Source: an uncultured Burkholderiales bacterium (lineage in GTDB: Bacteria > Pseudomonadota > Gammaproteobacteria > Burkholderiales > Burkholderiaceae_E). Taken from it: DNA of 32,113 nt. Each line of letters opens with the position of its first letter. Positions within the stretch are counted from its first letter, which is position 1. The position numbers and the translations under genes are program-made. The stretch is from contig CAIUGQ010000401.1 of NCBI GenBank assembly GCA_903898725.1, forward strand, positions 1 to 32,113. Direction: 5' to 3'. Below the pieces are notes generated by a model. That model ran no database searches. It had not been told where the DNA came from and worked only from the letters and a program-made list of their open reading frames with translations. Below, piece after piece: positions 17,483-29,246 of the stretch.

Positions 17483-18661
17483 ATGGACGCACTGCACGGC
17501 CTGAAGGTGCTCGAGCTCGGCCAGCTGATCGCCGGGCCGTTCGCCGGCAAGACGCTCGCCGACTTCGGCGCCGACGTCGTCAAGATCGAGCCGGTCGAGG
17601 GCGGCGATCCGCTGCGCACCTGGCGGCTGCTGCGCGACGGCACCTCGGTGTGGTGGGAGGTGCAGTCGCGCAACAAGCGCTCGGTGGCGCTCGACCTGCG
17701 CACGGCCGAGGGCCAGGAGGCGGTGCGCGCGCTCGCGGCCGAGGCCGACGTGCTGATCGAGAACTTCAAGCCCGGCACCCTGGAGGGCTGGGGGCTCGGC
17801 TGGGACGCGCTGCACGCGCTCAATCCCGGGCTGATCATGCTGCGCATCTCGGGCTTCGGGCAGACCGGCCCGTATGCGGGCAAGCCCGGCTTCGGCGTGC
17901 TCGGCGAGGCGATGGGTGGTCTGCGTCACCTCACGGCCGAGCCCGGTCGGGTGCCGGTGCGCGTGGGCGTCTCGATCGGCGACACGCTGGCCGCGCTGCA
18001 CGGCGTGATCGGCGTGCTGACGGCGCTGCGCCATCGCGAGGTCAACGGCGGGCAGGGGCAGGTCATCGACGTCGCGCTCTACGAGAGCGTGTTCAACGTG
18101 ATGGAGAGCCTGCTGCCCGAGTACGACGCGTTCGGCGTCGTCCGCGGTGCCGCGGGCAGCGCGCTGCCCGGCATCGCGCCGAGCAACGCCTATCCGTGTG
18201 CCGACGGCGCGTACGTGCTGGTGGCGGGCAACGGCGACAGCATCTTCCGGCGGCTGATGCAGGCGATCGGGCGCGCCGATCTCGCGACCGATCCCGGCCT
18301 CGCCCGCAACGACGGCCGGGTGCCGCGTGTCGAGGAGATCGACGCCGCGATCCGCGACTGGACCTCGCGCCGTCCGATCGACGCGGTGATCGCGACCCTC
18401 GAGGCCGCGGGCGTGCCCGTCGGGCGCATCTACTCGGTGGCCGACATCGCCGCCGACCCGCAGTACAACGCGCGCGAGATGATCGTGCAGACGCACGACG
18501 TCGAGGGGCGGCCGCTGAAGGTGCCCGGCATCGTCCCCAAGCTCGCCGACACCCCGGGGCGGATGCGCACGCCCGCGCCGCGGCTCGGGCAGCACACCGA
18601 CGAGGTGCTCGCGCAGCGGGGCTGGCCGCAGCGGCCACCCGATCCCAAGGACGCCGGCTGA
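17483..18661 (+). CDS. CaiB/BaiF family (class III) CoA transferase
   Basis: LHGLKVLELGQLIAGPFAGKTLADFGADVVKIEPVEGGDPLRTW, RNKRSVALDLRTAEG, LIENFKPGTLEGWGL, RISGFGQTGPYAGKPGFGVLGEAMGG. Confidence 0.95.
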   Translation: MDALHGLKVLELGQLIAGPFAGKTLADFGADVVKIEPVEGGDPLRTWRLLRDGTSVWWEVQSRNKRSVALDLRTAEGQEAVRALAAEADVLIENFKPGTLEGWGLGWDALHALNPGLIMLRISGFGQTGPYAGKPGFGVLGEAMGGLRHLTAEPGRVPVRVGVSIGDTLAALHGVIGVLTALRHREVNGGQGQVIDVALYESVFNVMESLLPEYDAFGVVRGAAGSALPGIAPSNAYPCADGAYVLVAGNGDSIFRRLMQAIGRADLATDPGLARNDGRVPRVEEIDAAIRDWTSRRPIDAVIATLEAAGVPVGRIYSVADIAADPQYNAREMIVQTHDVEGRPLKVPGIVPKLADTPGRMRTPAPRLGQHTDEVLAQRGWPQRPPDPKDAG

Positions 18662-18701
18662 GGGCCGCGCGGCCGCCGATTCCCCCGACACGGAGACCTC
18701 C

Positions 18702-19193
18702 ATGACCGACCGACCGCCGCCCGCGGGCGCCGAACTTCCGCGCCTGGGCCAGGGCTTCCACTGGCAGGACCTCGCGGTCGGCCAGCGCATGCGCACCTTC
18801 CGCCGCACCGTCACCGAGGCCGACCTGGTCGGCTTCATCGGCGTCACCGGCATGCTCGAGGCGATCTTCATCGACGCCCATCACGAGGGCGGCGCGATCG
18901 CCGGCCGGCCGGTGCCCGCCGTGCTGACCTACTCGCTGATCGAGGGCTTCCTGCTGCAGACGATGATCCAGGGCACCGGCCTCGCGTCGCTCGAGCTGCA
19001 CAAGCGCATCCTCGCGCCGGTGCTGGTCGGCGACACGATCGAGGCCGAGGTCGAGGTCCTGTCGATCCGTCCGACCTCCAAGAGCGGGCGGGCCGTCGTC
19101 GGCTCGCGCGTCGACGTCTACAACCAGCGCCGCGAGCAGGTGATGACCTACGAGGTCAAGCGTCTGCTCGCCGGCCGTCCGTCGCCCGCCTGA
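18702..19193 (+). CDS. MaoC-like hotdog-fold protein (degenerate hydratase motif)
   Basis: GQGFHWQDLAVGQRMRTFRRTVTEADLVGFIGVTGMLEAIFIDAHHEG...LTYSLIEGFLLQTMIQGTGLASLELHKRILAPVLVGDTIEAEVEV typical of the MaoC-like hotdog family. Confidence 0.85.
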   Translation: MTDRPPPAGAELPRLGQGFHWQDLAVGQRMRTFRRTVTEADLVGFIGVTGMLEAIFIDAHHEGGAIAGRPVPAVLTYSLIEGFLLQTMIQGTGLASLELHKRILAPVLVGDTIEAEVEVLSIRPTSKSGRAVVGSRVDVYNQRREQVMTYEVKRLLAGRPSPA

Positions 19194-19222
19194 GCGAGCG
19201 GCCTGTCCCGGAGCGCCGCCCG

Positions 19223-20335
19223 ATGTCCACAGAGTCCCTGTTCCAACCCCTCCGCGTCGGGCGCCTGCCGCTGGCGCACCGCGTCGTGATGGCGCCGCTC
19301 ACCCGGATGCGCGCGAGCGTCCCCGGCTGCGTGCCCACCGCGCTGAATGCGCACTACTACGCGCAGCGCGCCACGCCCGGCGGGCTGATCATCGCCGAGG
19401 CCTCGCAGGTCGATCCCGGCGGGCGGCTCGCACCGAGCACCCCCGGCATCCATTCGCCCGAGCAGATCGAGGGGTGGCGCGGCGTGGTCGACGCGATCCA
19501 TGCGAAGGGCGGGGCGGTCTACCTGCAGCTCTGGCACGTCGGGCGCCTGTCGCACTCGTCCTACCAGGCCGACGGCGGCCCGCCGGTGTCCGCGTCGGCG
19601 GTGCCCGCCACCGGGTCGGTCCGCACCGCTTCGGGCGGCAGCGAGCCGTTCCAGGTGCCGCGCGCGCTGCGCAGTGACGAGATCCCGGCGCTGATCGAGA
19701 CCTACGCCCGCGCCGCGCGCAACGCGATGGCGGCCGGCTTCGACGGTGTCGAGATCCACGGTGCCAACGGCTACCTGCTCGAGCAGTTCCTGCAGTCGCG
19801 CACGAACCTGCGCGAGGACGCCTGGGGCGGCTCGATCGAGGGCCGCGCGCGGCTGCTGCTCGAGGTCACGCAGGCGGTGGCCGCGGTCTGCGGCGCCGAT
19901 CGCGTCGGCGTGCGACTGTCGCCGTACGGCGTGGCCAACGGCAGCGGCGAGGCCGACCCGCAGCCGCTGTACCGGCACGTCATCCGCGCGCTCGACGCGA
20001 TGGATCTGGCCTACCTGCACCTCATCGAGCCGCGTGCGAGCGGCGCGGGGCAGGCGGAGGTCGACCACGCCGGCGTGCCCTCGGCGGCCGAACTGTTCCG
20101 GCCCGACTGGCGCGGCGTGCTGATCGCCGCGGGCAACTTCAAGGGCGACAGCGCCGCGCGAATGGTCGCCGACGGGCATGCCGACGCGATCGCGTTCGGC
20201 CGGCTCTTCATCTCCAACCCCGACCTGCCCGCGCGGCTGCGCGCGGGGGCCGCACTGACCCCGTACGACCGCTCGACCTTCTACACGCAGGGCGAGGCGG
20301 GCTACATCGACTACCCGACGATGGACGTGGCCTGA
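19223..20335 (+). CDS. Old Yellow Enzyme family alkene reductase (NemA-like)
   Basis: LFQPLRVGRLPLAHRVVMAPLTRMRA, LQLWHVGRLSH, DGVEIHGANGYLLEQFLQSRTN (HxxNxY active-site block), IAFGRLFISNPDLPARL. Confidence 0.94.
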   Translation: MSTESLFQPLRVGRLPLAHRVVMAPLTRMRASVPGCVPTALNAHYYAQRATPGGLIIAEASQVDPGGRLAPSTPGIHSPEQIEGWRGVVDAIHAKGGAVYLQLWHVGRLSHSSYQADGGPPVSASAVPATGSVRTASGGSEPFQVPRALRSDEIPALIETYARAARNAMAAGFDGVEIHGANGYLLEQFLQSRTNLREDAWGGSIEGRARLLLEVTQAVAAVCGADRVGVRLSPYGVANGSGEADPQPLYRHVIRALDAMDLAYLHLIEPRASGAGQAEVDHAGVPSAAELFRPDWRGVLIAAGNFKGDSAARMVADGHADAIAFGRLFISNPDLPARLRAGAALTPYDRSTFYTQGEAGYIDYPTMDVA

Positions 20336-20419
20336 GCCGGGGGCGGTTCGGGGTCTGCGTCCGGGGCCGTCATACTGACGGCATCGACCGCAGCCCCGGC
20401 ACCCCCGGAGACCCACGCC

Positions 20420-20857
20420 ATGCGCAGCACCTTCATCGCCATGCTCCACTACAGCCAGGACCTCGACGCCTGGCTGCACCTGACCGGCTGGGATTCCCCG
20501 CCGAACGACCGCGACACGATGGCGGCCCTCAGGCAGATCGAGACGCAGACCGACGAGGTCATCGCCGCCCGGGGCGAGCCCGCGTTCACGCCCTTCGTGC
20601 TGATGGGCGGCACCCTCGATTCGGCGCAGTCGCCGCACGAGGTGCAGAAGCTCTGGCGGCTCGCGCCCGAACTGGCCGAGCGGCTGCTGCAGCAGCTCGA
20701 GCAGCGCGGCACCGAAGAGGCCATCGACGACGCGATCGCGGAATGGGAGGGCACGCGCGCCGAGCACGGTGACGACGCGCTCAGCCTCGACCTCGACGAC
20801 TACGTCGGGGTCGATTTCGCCGACCTCGCCGAGCGCGCCTACGCCCCTCACGGGTGA
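20420..20857 (+). CDS. Hypothetical acidic cytoplasmic protein
   Basis: 145-aa ORF in a coding gap, no overlapping better candidate; MRSTFIAMLHYSQDLDAWLHLTGWDSPPNDRDTM... acidic, no family recognised. Confidence 0.7.
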   Translation: MRSTFIAMLHYSQDLDAWLHLTGWDSPPNDRDTMAALRQIETQTDEVIAARGEPAFTPFVLMGGTLDSAQSPHEVQKLWRLAPELAERLLQQLEQRGTEEAIDDAIAEWEGTRAEHGDDALSLDLDDYVGVDFADLAERAYAPHG

Positions 20858-20956
20858 GCCGCGCGCGGCCCTGGCGCCGCGACCGCAGCGCCCGAGTCGG
20901 CTATCCTCGCATCGGGTACCACGACGACGACCGTGGCCATCGACATCGGAGCCTCC

Positions 20957-21418
20957 ATGCCTCTCGTTCGACCGCATCTGTTCAGCACCGCCCTCGTGCT
21001 CGCCGCCACCTGCGTCCCCGTTGCCGCGGGCAGCCTCGTCGGCTCATCGGCTGCGGGCGGTTCGTCCGCTTCGTCGGCCGCCTCCGACTCGGTCGGCACC
21101 TCGAGCGACAGCTCGACCAAGGTGGTCGCCAACGCGGAGGGCCCGTACCGCATCGTCGAGGTCAGCCCGGTGCCCGAGCGGCCCGGCATGGTGCGCGTCA
21201 AGCTGCTGGCGCTGGCCGATCGGCCTGACGAGACGGTGCTGCTGTACCTGCCGCAGCAGACCTTCGAGCGCGCCGGCCTCGCGCCGGGCGGCACGATCAC
21301 AGCGCAGCAGCGCCCCTACGGCGTCGAGTTCGCGCATGCCGACACGCGTCGCGCGTTCTTCCTGCTGCTCAGCGACGACGTGCAGCGCGAGCTCCGCTCG
21401 AACCCCGTCTCCCTCTGA
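20957..21418 (+). CDS. Hypothetical secreted protein with Ser/Ala/Gly-rich N-terminal linker
   Basis: MPLVRPHLFSTALVLAATCVPVAAG signal-like, GSSAAGGSSASSAASDSVGTSSDSST linker, then a small globular region. Start chosen at ATG 20957. Confidence 0.7.
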   Translation: MPLVRPHLFSTALVLAATCVPVAAGSLVGSSAAGGSSASSAASDSVGTSSDSSTKVVANAEGPYRIVEVSPVPERPGMVRVKLLALADRPDETVLLYLPQQTFERAGLAPGGTITAQQRPYGVEFAHADTRRAFFLLLSDDVQRELRSNPVSL

Positions 21419-21426
21419 CGCCCGTC

Positions 21427-22383
21427 GTGCGGGACGCGCCCGCGCGGCGCCTCGCGCGCGCGCTCGTCTGCGCCGCCCTGCTGGTGCCCGGCCCCTGGGT
21501 CGCGGCGCAGGCGGGGGCGCTTCGTTACTGTGACCCGCCCACCGAGCTGGACGCCGCGCAGCAGGACGTGCTGCTGCGGTTCGGGGCTGTCATCCGATCG
21601 ACGCTGGAGGCCTCGGGCGCGCCGCTCGCGCTCGTCGCGCGCTCGGGTCTGGACCTGTCGCGGTTCGGCATGCGCTATTCGCACGCCGGCATCAGCCTGC
21701 GCGCGAGCGAGAACGGGCCGTGGTCGATCCGCCAGCTCTACTTCGACTGCGGCGAGCGCCGTCCGCGCCTCTTCGACGAAGGGGTGTCGGGCTTTCTCGC
21801 CGGCACCGGCGATCCCGCCATCGGCTGGTTCTCGGCGGTGCTGCTCCCGGACACCGACGGCGCCGTGACGCGCGCGGCGAGCGACAAGCGCGTCGCGCTG
21901 CGCCTGGTCGGCGCCACCTACAGCGCGAACGCCCATGCGTGGGCCGTGCGCTACCAGAACTGCAACCAGTGGGTGGCGGAACTGCTCGGCGTCGCCTGGG
22001 GCGGGCTGGGAACAGAGCGGGCGACCGACGCCGCACCGGACGCCCCCGATCCGGACCTGCGCGTCGCGGCACAGCGCTGGCTGCGCGAGCAGGGTTATGC
22101 ACCTTCGCGCTTCGAGGTCGGCGACCCGGTGCTGATGTGGCTCGGCGGCGTGCTGCCCTGGCTGCACCGCGACGATCATCCCGCCGAGGACCTCGGCCAG
22201 TGGCGCTTTCGCGTCAGCATGCCCGCATCGATCGATGCCTTCGCGCGCGCGCAGGTCCCGGGGGCGCGGCGCATCGAGTTCTGTCATGCCGGGCGGCGCA
22301 TCGTCGTCCGCGAGGGCTGGGAGCCGATCGCGGAGGGCTGCGTGCCGGGCCCTGCCGATCGGGTGATCTCGCTCGACCCGTGA
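21427..22383 (+). CDS. DUF2145 domain-containing protein, predicted exported
   Basis: GTG start; signal-like N-terminus; LRYCDPPTELDAAQQDVLLRFGAVIRSTLEASG...MRYSHAGISLR...YQNCNQWVAELLGVAWGG. Confidence 0.82.
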   Translation: MRDAPARRLARALVCAALLVPGPWVAAQAGALRYCDPPTELDAAQQDVLLRFGAVIRSTLEASGAPLALVARSGLDLSRFGMRYSHAGISLRASENGPWSIRQLYFDCGERRPRLFDEGVSGFLAGTGDPAIGWFSAVLLPDTDGAVTRAASDKRVALRLVGATYSANAHAWAVRYQNCNQWVAELLGVAWGGLGTERATDAAPDAPDPDLRVAAQRWLREQGYAPSRFEVGDPVLMWLGGVLPWLHRDDHPAEDLGQWRFRVSMPASIDAFARAQVPGARRIEFCHAGRRIVVREGWEPIAEGCVPGPADRVISLDP

Positions 22384-22482
22384 GCGCGATGCCGCCGCGC
22401 GTACCCCGCGGGTGCGACGCAGCGCTTCGTCTTCAGGGTCGCGTCTGAGTCATACTCCGCGCCACACCCGCTCACCGCCCCC

Positions 22483-23145
22483 ATGTACGAACCGACCACG
22501 GCCCTCGGCTACTTCCGGATGCTCGTGAGCGATGCCGACTCGATCCCGCTGCTCGAGGCCGCCGCATCGCTTGCGCTCGACGCCTATCCGACGCTCGACC
22601 TCCAGGCCAGCCTGGCCGAGTTCGACCGCCTCGCCGGGCAGCTCGCCGCCGACTGCCGGTCCGTCTCGACCGAGACCGCGCGCCTGCAGCAGGCGCTGCA
22701 CTTCTTCTATGTCACGCAGGGCTTCGCCGGCAACGTCCGGGCCTACCACGACCCCGACAACAGCTACCTGCACCGGGTGCTCGAGACCCGGCGCGGCATT
22801 CCGATCACCCTCGCTGTCCTGTTCGCCGAGCTCGCGCGCCACATCGGGCTCGAGGTCGACGGCATCGGGTTTCCCGGGCACTTCCTGCTGCGGGTGAACC
22901 TGCACGAGGGCGTCGTGGTGATCGATCCGTTCACCGGCGAGAGCCTCGATGGCGCGGAGCTCGCGCGCCGTGCCGCACCGCACGGCGTCGAGGCGCAGGC
23001 ACTGCTGCAGCCGGCCGCGCCGCAGCAGATCCTGATCCGCATGCTGAACAACCTGCACGCCGCCCATGCCCGCGCCGGGCGCGAGGACCTGCTCGAGAAG
23101 GTCCGGGAGCGGCTGCGCATCGTGCAGGCCGCGGCCCCCGGCTAG
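22483..23145 (+). CDS. SirB1 / transglutaminase-like family protein
   Basis: LQQALHFFYVTQGFAGNVRAYHDPDNSYLHRVLETRRGIPITLAVLFAELARHIGLEVDGIGFPGHFLLR. Confidence 0.92.
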   Translation: MYEPTTALGYFRMLVSDADSIPLLEAAASLALDAYPTLDLQASLAEFDRLAGQLAADCRSVSTETARLQQALHFFYVTQGFAGNVRAYHDPDNSYLHRVLETRRGIPITLAVLFAELARHIGLEVDGIGFPGHFLLRVNLHEGVVVIDPFTGESLDGAELARRAAPHGVEAQALLQPAAPQQILIRMLNNLHAAHARAGREDLLEKVRERLRIVQAAAPG

Positions 23146-23678
23146 CTCGAGGGCGGTGTCGGCGAGTCGGCCGCGGGCACGAGCGGCGGCTCGAACTCCA
23201 GGCCCGTCAGCCACAGCCGGGTGTCGAACTCCAGCTGCGTGTAGTCCGGCTCCATGTGACGGCACAGCGCATAGAACGCGCGGTCGTGCTCGCGCTCGCG
23301 CAGGTGGGCCAGCTCGTGGACCGCGATCATGCGCAGGAACGCGGCGGGCGCGTCCTTGAACAGGCTGGCGATGCGGATCTCCCGCTTCGCCTTGAGCGCG
23401 GTGCCCTGCACCCGCGAGATCGCGGTGTGCGTGCCGAGCGCGTCGTGGGTCACATGCAGGCGATTGTCGTAGGCGACCTTGGCCAGCGGCGGGGCGCTGC
23501 GCATGTGACGCGCCTTGAGCTCGCCCACGTAGTCGCGCAGCTCGCGGTCGTTGCGGACCGAGTGCGCATCCGGATAGCGCTGCGCGACGGTGGCCCGCAC
23601 GCGGCGCTCGGCCAGCAGCACCCGCACGCGCTCGAGCACCGGCTGCGGATAGCCCGCGAGGTATCGCAGCTGCGTCAC
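23142..23678 (-). CDS. YgjP-like (DUF45/M48-type) metallopeptidase
   Basis: GTG start overlapping upstream stop (GTGA); VAYDNRLHVTH, IRIASLFKDAPAAFLRMIAVHELAHLREREHDRAFYALCRHMEPDY with HExxH. Confidence 0.88.
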   Translation of the reverse strand: MTQLRYLAGYPQPVLERVRVLLAERRVRATVAQRYPDAHSVRNDRELRDYVGELKARHMRSAPPLAKVAYDNRLHVTHDALGTHTAISRVQGTALKAKREIRIASLFKDAPAAFLRMIAVHELAHLREREHDRAFYALCRHMEPDYTQLEFDTRLWLTGLEFEPPLVPAADSPTPPSS

Positions 23679-24292
23679 GTCGAGCCGCCGCCCCAGACGA
23701 GCAGCAGGTTGTTGGCCGGCATCGCCACCCGCTCGCGCAGGACGAGACCGGCGGCGCCGGCCTGCGCGGCCACCTCGGCCAGATCGCGCAGGCCCCAGGC
23801 GGGGTCGCGGGCGCGCAGGTCGGCGTCGAACGCGAGGTTGCCCGGCGAGGTGGGCACGCCGTCCTCGAGGTAGGGCCCGTAGGTGATCAGCAGCCCGCCC
23901 GGGGCGAGGCGCCCGGCCGCGCCCCGCATCAGCGCCGCCGTGCAGGACCAGGGGGCGATGTGCAGCATGTTCGCGCAGAAGATCGCGTCGACCTCGGACG
24001 GCAGCTCGGCCGGCCAGGGCCAGTCGAGGACGTCGAGACGCAGCGGCGGCCGCACGTGGGCGAGCCCCGTGCACCAGGCGCGGATCGACGCCATCGACGT
24101 CGGTTCCGGATCGGTCGGCTGCCAGTGCCAGTCGGGCAGCGCCGCGGCGAAGTGCGCCGCATGCTGGCCGGTGCCGCTCGCGATCTCGAGCATCACGCCC
24201 CGAGGCGGCAGCAGACGCCGGAGTTCGGCGAGGATGGGCGGGCCGTTGCGCTCGGCGGCGGCGCTGTGGCGTCGAGGGTCGGACGGATTCAT
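23675..24292 (-). CDS. DUF938 SAM-dependent methyltransferase
   Basis: MNPSDPRRHSAAAERNGPPILAELRRLLPPRGVMLEIASGTGQHAAHFAAALP...FCANMLHIAPWSCTAALMRGAAGRLAPGG...LITYGPYLEDG. Confidence 0.9.
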   Translation of the reverse strand: MNPSDPRRHSAAAERNGPPILAELRRLLPPRGVMLEIASGTGQHAAHFAAALPDWHWQPTDPEPTSMASIRAWCTGLAHVRPPLRLDVLDWPWPAELPSEVDAIFCANMLHIAPWSCTAALMRGAAGRLAPGGLLITYGPYLEDGVPTSPGNLAFDADLRARDPAWGLRDLAEVAAQAGAAGLVLRERVAMPANNLLLVWGGGST

Positions 24293-24373
24293 GCGGCGGT
24301 TGTACTCGATGAGGCCGCCGCCCGCAAACCCGGCAGAGCCGTCCCGGCCGAGCTTCGCCGTATCGTCTGGGCC

Positions 24374-26741
<2,368 letters not shown>

Positions 26742-26806
26742 GCCCCGGCAGATCGGCGGGTCTACACTCGCGGGCGCATCCAACCCTTCGCCGAGGCAGC
26801 CGCTCC

Positions 26807-27415
26807 ATGAAGCTCTTCTATTCCCCCGCATCCCCCTACGTCCGCAAGTGCATGGTGGTCGCGCACGAGGTCGGGCTCGCCGACCGCATCGAGCGCCTCG
26901 CGTGCGCCGCGAACCCCGTCAACCGCGACCGCTCCATCGTCGCGATCAACCCGCTCGGCAAGGTGCCGACCCTGATCACCGACGAGGGCACCGCCCTCTA
27001 CGACAGCCGCGTGATCTGCGAGTACCTGAACGCGCTGGGCGGCGGCAGTCTCGTGCCCGCGTCGGGCGCCGCGCGCTGGCAGGTGCTGACCGAGCAGTCG
27101 CTCGGCGACGGCATCCTCGATGCCGCGCTGCTGGCGCGCTACGAGGGCGCGATGCGCCCCGAGCCGCTGCGCTGGGCCGAGTGGACCGCGGGTCAGCTCG
27201 ACAAGGTCGAATGTGGTCTGGCCGAGATCGAGACGCACGCGGCGTCCTGGGGCGACACGATCGACCTGGGCAAGCTGACGCTCGCCTGTGCGCTGGGCTA
27301 CCTGGATTTCCGGTTCGCGGCGCTTGACTGGCGCGCCCGCGCGCCGAAGGCGGCGGCGTGGCATGCGCGGATCAACGCGCGCGCCTCGATGCAGGCGACG
27401 CTGCCGAGCGCCTGA
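26807..27415 (+). CDS. Glutathione S-transferase family protein
   Basis: MKLFYSPASPYVRKCMVVAHEVGLADRIERL...NPLGKVPTLITDEGTALYDSRVICEYLNAL thioredoxin-fold N-terminal domain. Confidence 0.94.
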   Translation: MKLFYSPASPYVRKCMVVAHEVGLADRIERLACAANPVNRDRSIVAINPLGKVPTLITDEGTALYDSRVICEYLNALGGGSLVPASGAARWQVLTEQSLGDGILDAALLARYEGAMRPEPLRWAEWTAGQLDKVECGLAEIETHAASWGDTIDLGKLTLACALGYLDFRFAALDWRARAPKAAAWHARINARASMQATLPSA

Positions 27416-27449
27416 GGGCTCGCCCGTTCCGCGAATAAAAAGTGCGTTC

Positions 27450-27493
27450 CGCATGGTGAGATGCGCCGAGTGCGCTGCACCATGCGCATTTTT
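27450..27493 (+). terminator. Candidate intrinsic terminator after the GST gene
   Basis: CGCATGGTG-N19-CACCATGCG followed by cATTTTT; an AAAAA tract also lies on the left flank (27437-27441), so it may act in both directions. Confidence 0.5.
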
Positions 27494-27510
27494 CAGGGTG
27501 GAAGAACGTA

Positions 27511-27537
27511 TTGCACATCGTGGAAAGAGGTGTGCAA
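27511..27537. promoter_or_regulatory. Operator-like inverted repeat upstream of aceA
   Basis: TTGCACA-N13-TGTGCAA, perfect 7-bp arms in an AT-enriched intergenic region. Confidence 0.45.
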
Positions 27538-27613
27538 ATCCATGATTCCATTATGAAAATTGATCTGTTGCTTCCGTGACTTTGTGCCGTTGCCACGCAG
27601 CATCCGTCTGTAG

Positions 27614-27629
27614 AGTCTTATACAAGACT
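27614..27629. promoter_or_regulatory. Operator-like inverted repeat at the aceA promoter
   Basis: AGTCTT-ATAC-AAGACT, perfect 6-bp arms, 47 bp upstream of the aceA ATG. Confidence 0.5.
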
Positions 27630-27676
27630 GCAGCGCTGCTCGGTCGGACTCGTTCACAACCTCGGGAGCACCCAAC

Positions 27677-28999
<1,323 letters not shown>

Positions 29000-29022
29000 G
29001 TCTCGCAGCTGCTGGCTGACGG

Positions 29023-29093
29023 GGCGCCTTCGAAGCACTGAAGGCGCCTCGGAACGCGGGCCGCGCACCGGAGTGATCCGGTCCGCGGCCCGC
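29023..29093 (+). terminator. Tandem hairpins downstream of aceA (candidate terminator)
   Basis: GGCGCCTTC-N8-GAAGGCGCC (29023-29048) and GCGGGCCGCG-c-ACCGGA-gtga-TCCGGT-c-CGCGGCCCGC (29056-29093), followed by a weak T-rich stretch. Confidence 0.55.
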
Positions 29094-29246
29094 ATGCTTT
29101 CTGGCGTGTGCGGCACGCCTGCACGCGGGTCGGATCGACCATGCGGCTTAGGCACGGCGGCCGTGTCCTCGGCCGTTCGTCGAATGGTGCGTCGCGTCGG
29201 CGACGTCGAAGATGGGACTCCATCCACGCCACCGGAGAGTCCCACG

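Noticed and set aside
19148-20977. 609-aa minus-strand ORF opposite the ene-reductase
   Set aside because: Shadow frame; the plus-strand OYE gene is clearly coding.
27421-27676. Possible riboswitch or small RNA in the AT-enriched region before aceA
   Set aside because: The structures seen are a terminator-like hairpin and short inverted repeats better explained as protein-binding sites; no recognisable riboswitch core.
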